From: Dermatemys mawii | Lineage: Eukaryota; Chordata; Testudines; Dermatemydidae | Direction of reading: 5' to 3' | Length of the DNA stretch: 64,000 bases | NCBI GenBank assembly: GCA_007922305.1 | Contig: ML677329.1 | Location: 2,942,271-3,006,270 of the forward strand | Shown here: piece after piece, positions 12,218-22,963 of the stretch | Position numbering within the stretch: position 1 is the stretch's first letter | Layout of the letters: the number at the start of each line of letters is the position of its first letter | The notes under the pieces: generated by a model | Told to the model about the DNA's origin: nothing | Database searches by the model: none | The model's input: the letters and a program-made list of their open reading frames with translations, nothing else | Made by a program: the position numbers and the translations under genes

Positions 12218-13318
12218 CAGGGGTGGGCAAACTTTTTGGTCCGAGGGCCACATTGGGGTTAAAACTTGTGTGGAGGGCCGGGTAGGAAAGGCGGTGCCTC
12301 CCCAAGCACCTGGCCCTGCCCCCATCCAATTCCCACCCCCTGGCTCCCCCCCGCAGAACCCCTGACCCATTCAACCGCCCCCCGCTCCTTGTCCCCTCAT
12401 TGACCCCCTCCGGAGACCCTCCCACTCTAACTGCCCCCCCAGAACCCCACCGCCTATCTAAGCCCCCCATTCTTTGTTCCCTGACTGCCCCCTCCCAAGA
12501 TCCTCCCACCCTAACCACCACCCCTGGGGATCCCACCTCCCATTTAAGCCCCCCCTGCTTTGTTCCCTGACTGCCCCCTCCCGAGATCCCCCCCCAACCA
12601 ACACCACCACCCAGGGACCCCACCACCTAAGCCCCTCCCTTACCTTACTCAGCTGGGCGCTCCTTTATCAGGCTCTGTGGGGCCCCGCGGCTCCACGCAC
12701 AGCCCCTGGCCGAGGAGCATGGGGCCCAGTGGCAGCCGCTCTAGGCCCAGCCAGCAACCCCGGGACTGCGCGGCTCCCCGCACTCCACCTGGCCCCCAGC
12801 CAGGGAACGCAGGGCCCTACGGCTCCCCGCACTGCTGCCGGTGGGGGAGCGCAGGGCCCAGCGGATCCCATCGCTCCACCCGGCCCCCAGCCAGAGAGCG
12901 CTAGGGCACACCGTGCTGGGCTCGGCCAGGGAGGGCGGGCCCCGTGGCTCCCCGCGCTTGGCCCGCCCCCAGCCAGAGAACAGGGACCCGCAGCGTTTAC
13001 GCTCGGTCTGGCACCTGGTCCGGGGAGCATGGGGCCCAGCTGCAGCCACGCTGTGCACGGCCAGCAAATGCGGGGCCCTACGGCTCCCCACGTTCCACCC
13101 CGCCCAGGGCCAGGGAGCGCGGGGCCCCATGGCTCCCTGTGCTTGGCCTGCCCCTGGCCGGAGCACGGGGACCTGCAGCACAGCACGCCGCGCTTGGCTT
13201 GGCACCTGGGCCGGGAGCGCGAGGCTGCTGGCCCCGCGCCCCAGCCCCAGCTCGCGGGCCAGATTAAAATGGCCAGTGGGCCACATGTGGCCCGCGGGCC
13301 ACGGTTTGCCCACCCCTG
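12218..13318. mobile_element. Non-autonomous hAT element with GC-rich interior (1101 bp)
   Basis: The termini CAGGGGTGGGCAAAC and GTTTGCCCACCCCTG are inverted copies. They are flanked by a perfect 8-bp duplication, CGCTAATC, at 12210-12217 and 13319-13326, which is diagnostic of hAT transposition. The interior is strongly C/G-rich and made of diverged tandem units with motifs such as 'cccccagccag', 'gagcgcagggccc' and 'cggctccccgc'. The composition leaves few stop codons, so long open frames occur on both strands (up to 311 codons). None resembles a transposase, and I regard them all as artefacts. Confidence 0.88.
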
Positions 13319-13471
13319 CGCTAATCTCACTAATGTACCTCAAGACCTACTTTTAAGGTTTGTTGACAACTTTATGTGGCTCTTTATGTGGCTCTTACTT
13401 TCTAATTAATCTACCCCACAGTGAAACAAAACATGTGCAGTGTCTGTACCTTTTGAGTGTTTGTAACCTTA

Positions 13472-13731
13472 GGCCTGGTCTACACTCAAGTTAGGTTGAT
13501 CCAGCAACATTGCTCAGGGGTATGAAAAATCTATACCCCTGAGTAACACAGTAACTAACCCAAGGTGTAGACAACAGTGCTAGGCCAATGAAATAATTCT
13601 TCTGTCAACCTAGCTAGCTCTTCTTGGGGAGATAGATTATCCGGGCTGATGGGAGAACCTCTCCTGTTGGTATAAGTAGGACCTATGCTGAAGTGCTGCA
13701 GCACTCTAGTGTGTCAAGTACAGATAAGCCC
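13472..13731. mobile_element. TIR MITE, PIF/Harbinger-like (260 bp)
   Basis: The element starts 'ggcctggtctacact', ends 'agataagccc', and is flanked by TTA on both sides. The interior ('ctatacccctgag', 'ttcttctgtcaacctag', 'ggagaacc') is shared with the copy at 20596, which defines one family. Confidence 0.75.
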
Positions 13732-13874
13732 TTATTTGCTATATTTCCTTCATCCCCTTTCATTGCCTTTTGTTAATTAGACACAGGGACATGGTCTCTG
13801 CCTTAGAGGGTTTTTTTCTGACACCCTTGCAGGCTTGTGGGCATATTTATGCAATTGTGGAACGTTGACCTCTT

Positions 13875-14060
13875 TGACAAACTCCTAGCTAACTAACTAA
13901 CCTTGTTATCTCTAACCTGGTTCTTGCCTACTTATTTATATCTGCATCTGCATATTTCCACTGCATCTGACAAAGTGGGTATTAGCCCACGAAAGCTTAT
14001 GCTTCAATACTTTTGTTAGTCTTTAAGGTGCCATGGGACTCGTTGTTGCTTCTGCAAACT
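13875..14060 (+). mobile_element. Penelope-like retroelement tail
   Basis: The order 'ttgttatctctaacctgg', 'catatttccactgcatctga', 'caaagtgggtattagcccac', 'gaaagcttatgcttcaatac', 'ttagtctttaaggtgccatg' matches the turtle repeat tail also seen at 1698 (reverse) and 31782. It is non-coding. Confidence 0.65.
13967..14004 (+). other. Hammerhead-ribozyme-like core in Penelope-like tail
   Basis: CTGACAA (the core G8 appears changed to A) is followed by one extra A, then stem II GTGGG/CCCAC with a six-base loop, then GAAA. A 3-bp stem III follows (A-U, G-C, C-G closed by TTAT), with T at the expected cleavage position. This is the best-preserved stem II and III of the three copies, but the changed core base predicts loss of activity. 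Confidence 0.5.
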
Positions 14061-15209
14061 CCTAGCTGTAAGTGGGAAGAGTTCCTATTCTCTGAGCCTC
14101 TCAGGAGTCTAGGTTTTAAGTTGGCAGCACTCTGGGATCAGTGAGAACTGTTAACTGTTTCATCCACCACAGGCAATTATCTGAAGATATAGATATCTAG
14201 TAAAAAAAACATGAAAATTGCAGAATCTGACAAAAATGCAGCTTTATGGGTCTTTTGTATCTACTCTATAGCGGAATTATAACTTATCTATAGATGATGG
14301 CTCCTAATGCCTATCTTTAAAAAAAAGAAAAGCATCAGATAATGTAATAGGGCATTGTTTTATGCCCATAAAAGCTAGGAAATGCAGCCTTAAGGCTGCA
14401 AATCTAGGCTATCATTCTAGCCTTACTAGCATCGTTATACCTGCCCTCTCAACACCCTCATCGCACTTGGCATAACTTTGTGAATGAAGGTCTCTGTGCC
14501 AGCTCCAAAGTGCATTCTGAACTCTGAATTCTCTTGCTGTCCTGAATTGTTCTTTTTTTAGACCCAGACCTTAAATCCTTATATATTAGTATTAAATGAA
14601 ACCTTAATTTGAACATGTGTAGCTGACTTGCAAGAGATATGACATGGGAGAACAGCTCCTTTATCCAAAGGGGCCTCTGCACTTGTACAAGTAAATCTTC
14701 TGCAAGATTTTGAAGTCCAGGCTTTGTTGGATAGTCCAGGAGTCTGAACAATTAAGCCAATGAGGAATGAAACTCGTGCTACTGTGCCACATCAGAAACA
14801 GTTATATGAGCTTGAGGAACCAGTGACCCCAGAAAATGAAATGGAATTCCTCGTGCCACTGCACTTTCACCTCCTCATGTTACATATAAACTTCCTACTG
14901 AGCTCTGAACGGAAAGATGAGCTTCCTTTATTAGAAAGATGCTTTTATTTTGATGGTCATAAGGCAGCTACAGTCAATGCATCATTTTGCTCTGAACAGC
15001 ATAATCTTCCCAAAAATGTGTCTTGTCTTAAACACTTTCCTAAGCATTTTCACTTTCCGTGCATTGGAGCAGAAATGCCTGAACTGGCAGCTAGTTGAGG
15101 TACTCCGATCTTTCTAGCCTAGCCTCTCTTTCTGTCGAAAGCTGGCTGCCTTAGTTGTGTTTACCTGCTGCCTGAATGGCATTCTTTGTGTGGAATGTGT
15201 TCCCTAGCT

Positions 15210-15331
15210 AGGGTGACCAGACAGCAAGTGTGAAAAACTGGGACACGGGGTCAGGGGGTAATAGGAGCCTATGTAAGAAAAAGACCCAAAAATCGAGACT
15301 GTCCCTATAAAATTGGGACATCTGGTCACCC
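15210..15331. mobile_element. Short TIR element (AGGGTGACCAGA family), copy 1
   Basis: The ends 'agggtgaccagac' and 'tctggtcaccc' are inverted repeats. The interior 'agcaagtgtgaaaaactggg', 'gtaataggagcctatgt' and 'aagaaaaagacccaaaaatc' is nearly identical to copy 2 at 42051, so the family is real. No coding sequence. Confidence 0.75.
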
Positions 15332-16154
15332 AAGCTGTTACTTTCCTTTTACTGGGTGTCTCAGATTGACTGCTCAGATGTAAAAGACAAACATTATTTA
15401 TTTTGGAATAGTCGGTGTTCTTTGGATAACATTGAGATACCATGCATTTAGCTTGACAGAAAGCCATAAATAGGCTAGATTATTATGCTTTCAGCATCAT
15501 ATTGGAACTAAGTTAAAATTAAACTTAAAATTAAACCTTTATTGTGCATCTTTGACATAAGTGTCAAAAAGAAAGACATTGAAAGGATATTCTTAATCTG
15601 AAATCTTAGTCATTTGTTAAATGTAGTTAGTTTCAGATGGGCACTCCTGCCTCCGATTCTTCCTGCTAGTTTGTCACGTCATTATTTTTAAAAACAACTC
15701 TTCCATGTTGTGTGAAGAATCCAAACAAACAAGGGAAATGGCTCTTCTGGAGAAAACCATGAACTTGACTCTGCACAAGTTTGAAAAGTTGTCTAAACTC
15801 TTCAGTTCTGAAGTAGAAAAGGGTCAGACACTGACCCCTTTTATCTGGCAGTGCCCCACAAACTATGCAGGTTAGATTTTAAATGTGGGTAATAAGAAAG
15901 CATCTCTCTTTTGGCCATTGGAAATTCACTAATGAAGCTAGGGAGATGGAAAGGAGAAATGTCCTTGTTCCAATATTTTTAGAAACTTTTCTCTGCACCC
16001 AGGAGCCAGCGGAAGACTGGTTTAGTGTTTGCAGGGGGACAAGTCACAGCAGTAGGTTACAGGCAGAGCTGGAGATGCCATTGCAATGCTGAACTGATGG
16101 TTACTAGGATGCGCTTGGACTGTCTGGTTGCCTTATGGTGCAAACTTGCAAAAG

Positions 16155-16260
16155 TTAATTTTCTATATTACCATAGTGCCTAGGCGTCCCAGTGATGGAA
16201 CAGGATCCCACTGTGCTAGGCACTGTACAAATACCAAACAAAAAGTCCCTTCCCCAAATA
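16155..16260 (-). repeat. MIR-like/CORE-SINE tail fragment
   Basis: The blocks 'tattaccatagtgcctagg', 'atcccactgtgctaggcact' and 'gtacaaatacc...agtcccttccccaaa' match, in reverse, the same SINE tail as 10685 and 49480. Confidence 0.7.
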
Positions 16261-16380
16261 GGTTCTGACGTTCTTTCTGTAACTTCATTTACTAGCCTTC
16301 ACGTTAGAGTCGAGCCTTTAGGAATATGGATATATAATTTTTTTTAATCCTAAAACAGAAGACTCTTGTATTGGAACTTT

Positions 16381-16661
16381 ACTTATGCTGTCTCTCCACT
16401 GTGGAGAGTATACTGGCATAGCTATGCTGTACTGTACTGTAGACATATGTCCTATATGTTGATGGGAGTTTTTTTCCCCCTAAATTTAGGAACATCACTT
16501 CCCTGAAGTCAGTTTTGTTGATGAAAGCATTCTCCCGTTGACACAGCTGCACCTGCACTGAGGGTTCGGTTGGCATGGCTGTGTCTGTCGGGAATGTGGC
16601 TTTTTCCCCCAACCCCGACAACATAGCTATGGCAACCTAACATCTGACTGTAGACCAAGCC
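16381..16661. mobile_element. TIR MITE, PIF/Harbinger-like; abuts the next MITE
   Basis: The left end ('tgctgtctctccactgtgg') is degraded and placed approximately; the right end is 'ctgtagaccaagcc' followed by TTA. Interior motifs ('ggcatagctatg', 'ttgacacagctgcacctgca', 'gacaacatagctatgg') recur near 57115-57300. The TTA at 16662-16664 is also the left target site of the next element. Confidence 0.55.
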
Positions 16662-16664
16662 TTA

Positions 16665-16935
16665 GGCCTAGTCTTAACACTGGGGGGAAAAAAACCCCCG
16701 ACCAGTCTAGGTACATTGCCCAGGACTGTGAAAAAATTTGCACCAAGTGCTGGGGTTTGGTTGACCTAATCCCTGGAGAAGATGCAGCAAGGCTGATGGA
16801 AAAAGTCTTCCACTGACCTAGCTACTTCCTTTAGAAAGACAGATTAACTACACTGATGGAAAAAACCCCTTCCAGCAATTATAGGAAGCATCCACGCTAC
16901 GGTTGCAGTTTCACTGCTGTAGTGTAGACATACCT
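16665..16935. mobile_element. TIR MITE, PIF/Harbinger-like (about 270 bp)
   Basis: The element begins 'ggcctagtcttaacact' right after TTA and ends 'gtgtagacatacc' just before 'ttta'. The interior ('ggtacattgcccagg', 'ttccactgacctagctac') is a diverged relative of the 13472 and 20596 family. Confidence 0.65.
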
Positions 16936-17285
16936 TTAATGTTTGCACTCAGATATGTGAAATGGAGAAGGTAATGTAAAGGCAAATTTGTTTTATTAGC
17001 ATTACTGGAGGCTTCTCGTGTGACGGTGGGCAAACATGGCTCCCTGAATAGATTATATAGAGAATCCTGTAGTTGGCATAAACAAACTTTATCTAGCTTC
17101 AGGCAGAAGCTGACAAATGTTCAAATGGTTGGGTAGGAAACGCAAGAGCTCCTGATCAGTAATGAATTTCTTCTCCACTTGCAGTGGGAAAGGACCAAAA
17201 AAGGGTGTCACAAGCATTTGTTCATAAGACACATTGCTTGGGTATGATGTATTTCCTAGTTTAACACCGTTTGTTTTATTTCAAG

Positions 17286-17393
17286 TGGCATGCTCTCTCC
17301 CGAGAAGAACAAGCTAAATATTATGAACTAGCTCGGAAAGAAAGGCAGCTACACATGCAACTTTACCCCGGCTGGTCTGCAAGAGATAACTAT
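17286..17393 (+). CDS. LEF1: LEF1 exon 9 (HMG box, second part)
   Basis: The 108-bp exon is in phase 0 on both sides. It encodes [20 protein letters not shown] and then [16 protein letters not shown]: the third helix of the HMG box and the start of the basic tail. The '[10 protein letters not shown]' end, typical of LEF/TCF proteins, is intact. The acceptor is 'tttcaag' and the donor gtaagt. Confidence 0.98.
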
Positions 17394-18559
17394 GTAAGTC
17401 ATTCACTTGATGGATATTTTCAACTAGTATTTCCTAACTGATTTTTACTGTGAAAGGCTCTGGGAGGTAGGGTGGTCAAGGGCCATAAACATTTAGTTTT
17501 GTATTTACTTTCCTTTAAGGAAATCTACCTGCTTGTTGCATTAGTGCTTCTTGTGTCATAATTACAAATCAGTGTAGAAATGAGTGGGTGGAATAGACAT
17601 TTAATGTTTAAATAAATAAAGATCGTCAAAAGAAGCAAAGGGAGTTTGGTCACCTTAAGTCCCTTAGACTTTTCTGATAATCCTAGCCTAAAATGACAAT
17701 ACACAGAGACGTGAAGACCAAAACTTTCACACTTTAAACATCCAAGTTTGGAAAACTTGGTAGCCTTAATACTTTCTGACTGATCAGTTCTGACTTGAAA
17801 TGCATAAGCATGATGCATATTTTTACGAAAGAGAAAACTCAAAGTTCAACATGTAGAATTATTGCATTAAGATTCTCCCCCCACCCCCGGCAATCATCCT
17901 CATGTCCTATACAATTTCTGGTATTACTACGTTTAGCCCTGTGAAAGTAACTCTCTTCAAATTTCACCTGGTGTTTTCCATTTGGTCTTGGCCAACTGCT
18001 ACCCAAAAATCTTCTTTTAAGAGAACTTCTACAGAAGTCCACTTTTATAGGAAAACATAAAAATCAGTGTGTTTGTGGCAAATCTTAAAATTTTCCATTT
18101 CTCCAAAAATTCTAAGTTATTTTGAAATACCAGATCAAGTTGTCGTTGAGGTTTTCAGCATGTGAGGCCACCCTGAATAAGATCCAAAGCAGAGGAAAAG
18201 ACTTATTTACAGTGTTCGATGGGATGATCCTTCATTGTACATATAATTGTAAGGTATTTACGAACAGAAGGAAAATGCTAAATTCCAGCCCTTGCCCATG
18301 CTGTATTCTGGTGTGAATATTCAAAGCTGTGGAGAGAATTTAGCCTTGTGAGAGCCAAGCAATTAAAGATCAGTCTGCTGTTCTGAAAGTATAGCCTTTT
18401 GAATCTACCGTTATCTCATGAAGGCTTATCTGAACTGATCTACTGCCTATTAATTGCTGAAAAGGAGGCTCAAAACTTAATTTCATAATGTCTGTGCTTG
18501 CAACTACTATAATAGGTCAAAATATGACCTAATCAAATGTAACAGGTCAAAACATGAAG

Positions 18560-18720
18560 CTTGTGGTTCTGCAGGAAGCAGCATCCTAGCCTCTGACTTG
18601 GGAGAGCAGGGTTTAATTTCCTCCTCTGCAACCTGTGATCTTGGTCACTTAGTGTAATAAAGTGCATTTCTTCTTACAGGGGTGTTGGGAGAATAAATAT
18701 ACTAATGATTGTGCAATGCT
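18560..18720 (+). repeat. MIR-like SINE
   Basis: The order 'gagagcagggtttaatttcc', 'tgtgatcttggtcactta', 'acaggggtgttgggagaata', 'taatgattgtgcaatgctc' follows the MIR layout of a tRNA-derived head, a CORE and a 'gttgtgaggattaa' tail, with an internal deletion. Confidence 0.6.
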
Positions 18721-20595
18721 CTGATCCTAAGGTACAGGAGCTAGATAAAGCTTTTATTAAAAATAGTTTTGGAGCACTAATAATGCCTATTTGTGAATTC
18801 AGGATGAATTTGACCCAGATTTTTAACAAGAAAAAACAGAAGAATTTCAAAAGAAGAAAAAAAGTTTTGACTATTTTGTGTCTAAACATTGTCCACATTC
18901 GAATTTGAAATCTTCAAAAACAAACAAAAAACCCCCAAACACATAACCCACACAGGCTGAAAAACACCAGAAAATATCAGAATCAAAACAAAGCACTCCA
19001 GATGTTTGGAGTCAACTGAAAACAAATACCTAAGAGAGCCCATGGCAGCTACAGTTTTTCTTAGGATGTCTTTTTAATTTGTGAGTTAAACTCTAGAGGA
19101 AATTCTTAGCAGTGAGGGCGTTAGCCCTGAAACCACTTGACCTGACTATTATCTTTACCAAAATAAATGGCTTCCTCCCACCTGACTCCCACTCCCGGCT
19201 ATGTTAGCGCATAATTACTTTTTGTAAGACCTGTCTACAGTAAGAGATTGACCTGTTCCACTTATTAATAGGCTCTTCTGTGCCACTTACCACCATGGTA
19301 TTTGCACACCTCACCACAGAGCTTTCCTCTCACTGAATATTCCAAGTTGCAGCTGCATGGGCTCCCTGTTCTGTTGCATGGCCAGCCCAGCAGTGCTCCA
19401 CAGATGAACCAGAGATCTAGGCAAAATCTGTAACAGTGCCTTGAGTAGGAGAACCAGCACCTGTGTGAGGAAATGCTGGCAATAAACTAGTTAATCTAAT
19501 ACACTTGTCCTTTCAACCTGGGCAACTACAAGATATAGGGGACTTTAGACTAGTCAATACACATCTAGTACATGAGGTATAAATATACTTGAATGTCTCT
19601 AGATTTTGGGGCTATTACTGTACTGGTGGCTGAGTTTTACACAACATACTCCCACCTCGAGTCCTCAGTGTGATGCTTTTGTTTTATTTGGGTGCTCTCA
19701 GAAATCTCATGAGAGAGAACATTTCCCAAGTGCATTGTTGTTTAAGGTGGTAAGTTCCTTGGCAACCAAAAAAAAAATTCTCTTGGTATTCTGGAAAAGA
19801 CATCGTATTAGGATCCTTGTCAGTAAAGAGGGAGAAATCGCTAGCAAAACTATATCTATTATTTGATAACACCATTACGAGAGATGTAAGAAAATGTTAA
19901 TGTAGCAATGTGTGAGTTGCCAGAATTTAATACCTTTTTTGGGGAATGCTGACAACTAACTTTTCCCAAATTTCCTGATCTAAATTCAAATAGTTTTCAT
20001 CTATCTTAGTGCTGCAGTGTATTCATAACTTCACCTCAGACGGCAGGATCAAGCAAAAATGGTCTTGCTCTTCTGGTATTCCCAAACTGCATTTCGCATC
20101 GTGACAGCTGCTCTGTAAAGAGGCACTCTCTTTAGAGGTTAGTGGCACAGGGTGCTGATGCGCTTTTGGAGCCCTTGAAGTTTGGTTTAGCCGGCGAGTT
20201 AAGTGTTTGGTCTTGATCTAGCCTCTGGAAGTTTATTCATATCCAATTATCTGGTGCTCTTGGCACTCTGCTGAGGACAGGCAAGGAGGTGAATACCAGG
20301 AGTGATGCAGGCCTGGATTGGAAGAGTGCCTTCATTTCTACATGTGAAGTAGACATACCTACCACATGTGTATTTGGAATTCAGTGACTGTAAAAAGTGC
20401 TTTGAGATCTTTGAATGGAGGCTCTGATACAAATCAGGAAGAATTCACCAATCCTTTTGGCTGACCACTTTACCTGTTAACATGAGAGCTTTACCCTGCC
20501 ACTCATGAGTAATATGGTGTAAACAAACTGCAGTTTAATTCAGTATATTCCCAGCAAGTTTCTGCTATCATGTAGTGGATTTAAAAAATGTCTAA

Positions 20596-20876
20596 GGCTT
20601 GGTCTATGCTAAAAGGTTAGGTTGACCCAGGTACATCACTCTGGGGTATAAAAATCTATACCCCTGAGCAATATAGTGAAGTTGACCTACCCTCCTCGAC
20701 ATTGCTAGGTCGACAGAAGAATTCTTCCATTGACCTACTGGCCACCTCTTGGGGAAATGGATTACCTACTCCGCCAGGAGAACCCTTCCTGTCTGCATAG
20801 GTAGTGTCTATACTAAAGCACCACATGGTGTAGCAGTGCAGCTGTGCTGTTGTAGCATTTCAAGTGTAGACAGGAC
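20596..20876. mobile_element. TIR MITE, PIF/Harbinger-like (about 281 bp)
   Basis: The element begins 'ggcttggtctatgct' after TAA and ends 'aagtgtagacagga'. The interior matches the 13472 copy in 'aaaatctatacccctgag', 'gacagaagaattcttcca' and 'gccaggagaacccttcctg'. Non-coding. Confidence 0.7.
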
Positions 20877-22269
20877 ATGATTTGCAAGAAGGGGTTCTGT
20901 GTAAATATGTCCCTGTTCAGATGGACTAGCTATACCTACTTTTTTAAAATTATTATGCCACTACTTATCAATCCATCAGGCAGCAGAAATCAAATTAGCC
21001 CTGATTAAAAGTCGTACAACATTTTATAGCATAATACCTCAATTAGAAAACTCTATTTTACTTTCAATTCCCCTAAACTGAATTGAAAACTAATATTAGC
21101 TTGTATTTTTGTATAGTATCTTTAATTCTGAAGGGTGCCAAAGCAATCTATATAAAAAAGTATTTTGTCCACCAGTGAAATGCAGCTGACAAGGAGATGG
21201 AACACTTATACATCTAACAGTTTGACCGTAAGAATACTGTAGCCAATTGAAGTGGCATTCGTGAGTTCATAGTAATACTGATGACCACAATTTGACTGGC
21301 ATGCTCATGAAGAGCTTCAAAGGAGTAATCATTTCTCTCAATACCAAGAACACAAATGTTGGAATGCACTTATGTAACAAAAGGTTGTTCCAGATAGAAT
21401 GTCATATTGTTTGAGTTATTTTCCATCTATTATGGTGCACATAAATGCATGTCGTCATGTTTCAGAGATAACATTCCTCAATTAATACCACATCTAGATG
21501 AGTGGGACAGTTCATGACTCTCTGAGCTATCCTTTCAGGCTCTTTGCAAACACAGAGACCATGCTGCATGGATTTTATACTTGGTTCATGTTTTTAAAAG
21601 GTTATCTTTGCAAGCACAAGGACTAGCAATTTTTTAATGAAAACTTAATTTCTGGAACTCAGTTCTGCTCCAAGGTGACTTCTATGGCAAATTCTTTAGC
21701 CTCAAGACGCACAGGGCCTTGATTTTACAACTAACATATTGGACCAAACTCTTACTGGGTGATTTATAACATGAGGGCAAGTTTAGTTGCCAACTATTTC
21801 TGCACCTGGAAAACCCTTCTGTTGGTGTCACATGAGACTGTTTCTTTCCTATTAGATTCTCAGATGTTATGAAGGCATTTTAGGACTGTAAATTATGGAA
21901 CTGACCTAGTGTTTCTACATCAGCAAGAAAATATTTCTGCTGGTGGTCTATCTGTGACCAAATAATGCTGGCAAGTGCGAGGTGTTTAGAAGACTTGTGA
22001 CATTTAAAAATGCATTCTAAGGCCCTTGTACATGTTTCTCTTTAAGCATGAAAATGGTACAACTATGTGGCTACAGTTGGAACAGCTGGAAGAAATGTGA
22101 GATTGAGTTTTAACTACAGTGATCATTCTAATGCTTCAATGCCACTTTTTCACAATATCCTCAGATTTGGGATGTTATGCACAGAATTCATTTAGTGGTT
22201 ATTGGCTGGAGGATCAAAGGAAAAATATTCTATATAGAGAATGGTTTGGTAAAATCATCTATCTTCCAG

Positions 22270-22318
22270 GGGAAGAAAAAGAAGAGGAAGAGAGAAAAGC
22301 TACAGGAGTCAACAGCAG
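22270..22318 (+). CDS. LEF1: LEF1 exon 10 (basic nuclear-localisation tail)
   Basis: The 49-bp exon encodes GKKKKRKREKLQESTA plus the first base of the next codon. The lysine/arginine cluster is the nuclear localisation signal directly after the HMG box. The acceptor is 'cttccag' and the donor gtatgt. The phase allows joining either to exon 11 (N tail) or directly to exon 12 (B tail). Confidence 0.96.
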
Positions 22319-22922
22319 GTATGTTGTGAGTGGCTCTCTTGTTTTTGTTTTTACTTTCCACATGTGTATCTTAAACACACACCCACACACACACCAGCAC
22401 TTACTGTTTCATTTCAGCATTCTTTCACTTTTCTGATTCACTTCTTTATATTTAAAATATTTTATTTTGAATGTGAGTGATTAAACATGCATCAGATATG
22501 CATTTTCACTCTCTGATAGTAACTGAGTATTTTCATTTTGGATGAACTTGTCCATTGCCACCTTTGTCTGTTTTGCTTATTTATTTCCTTTATGCCCATT
22601 TCCCTATCAGACTTAGACCGAAGAAAGCGTGTCAGACACTAAATAATCCTTTCCTGTAACTTCAGTAGCCACTGTTGTATTTCCATTGTGTTTTTACATT
22701 TTAGATTTTGTACACTAACAGCTGCCTTATAGGTCGGCTCAAAGCATCAGTGAGGTCTCTTTTCTTTTACTTGAAAAATATATTTTAAAAAAAACAAAAT
22801 GGCTGGTATAAGAACCATAAAAAAGAACAAAACAAAATAAATAATATTGTAATATAAAACTTATTTGGAATGTGCAAAATCTCTTCAATGGAAATTTGTT
22901 AAAGAGCAACAATCTTCTACAG
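22319..22922 (+). other. LEF1 intron 10 (0.6 kb)
   Basis: The intron holds a CA-rich microsatellite near 22377-22400 and an A-rich tract near 22785-22810. The acceptor is 'cttctacag'. No other element is seen. Confidence 0.75.
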
Positions 22923-22963
22923 GTACAGGCCCCAGAATGACAGCTGCCTACATCTGAAGCATG
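22923..22963 (+). CDS. LEF1: LEF1 exon 11 (N-type C-terminus and stop codon)
   Basis: The 41-bp exon completes Gly and encodes TGPRMTAAYI followed by TGA at 22955-22957. Six non-coding bases (AGCATG) remain before the donor gtaaga. This is the common 'N' C-terminus of LEF1. The stop lies only 6 nt upstream of the final exon junction, so the transcript should escape junction-dependent nonsense-mediated decay. Confidence 0.96.

Larger units (their letters stand above)
9466..17285 (+). other. LEF1 intron 8 (7.8 kb, repeat-rich)
   Basis: This intron splits the HMG box. It contains at least four TIR MITEs, MIR-like pieces near 10690 and 16163, an L2-like relic near 11900-12200, a 1.1-kb GC-rich hAT element, a Penelope-like tail near 13875-14060 and a 123-bp inverted-repeat element at 15210. 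The stretch about 14060-15200 shows nothing recognisable. Confidence 0.8.
17394..22269 (+). other. LEF1 intron 9 (4.9 kb)
   Basis: The intron contains a MIR-like SINE near 18560-18720 and a MITE at 20596-20876. Otherwise it is AT-rich with no recognisable gene; the short ORFs at 17525-18042, 18674-18908 and 19606-19875 resemble nothing I know. Confidence 0.75.

Noticed and set aside
12474..13409. 311-codon open frame, with overlapping long frames on both strands
   Set aside because: It lies almost wholly inside a GC-rich hAT passenger element and reads as Pro/Ala/Gly-rich repeat translation in several frames at once. No domain, splice context or conservation supports it.
14760..15098. 112-codon plus-strand ORF in LEF1 intron 8
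   Set aside because: No similarity to LEF1 or any family I recognise, and no splice sites joining it to neighbouring exons.
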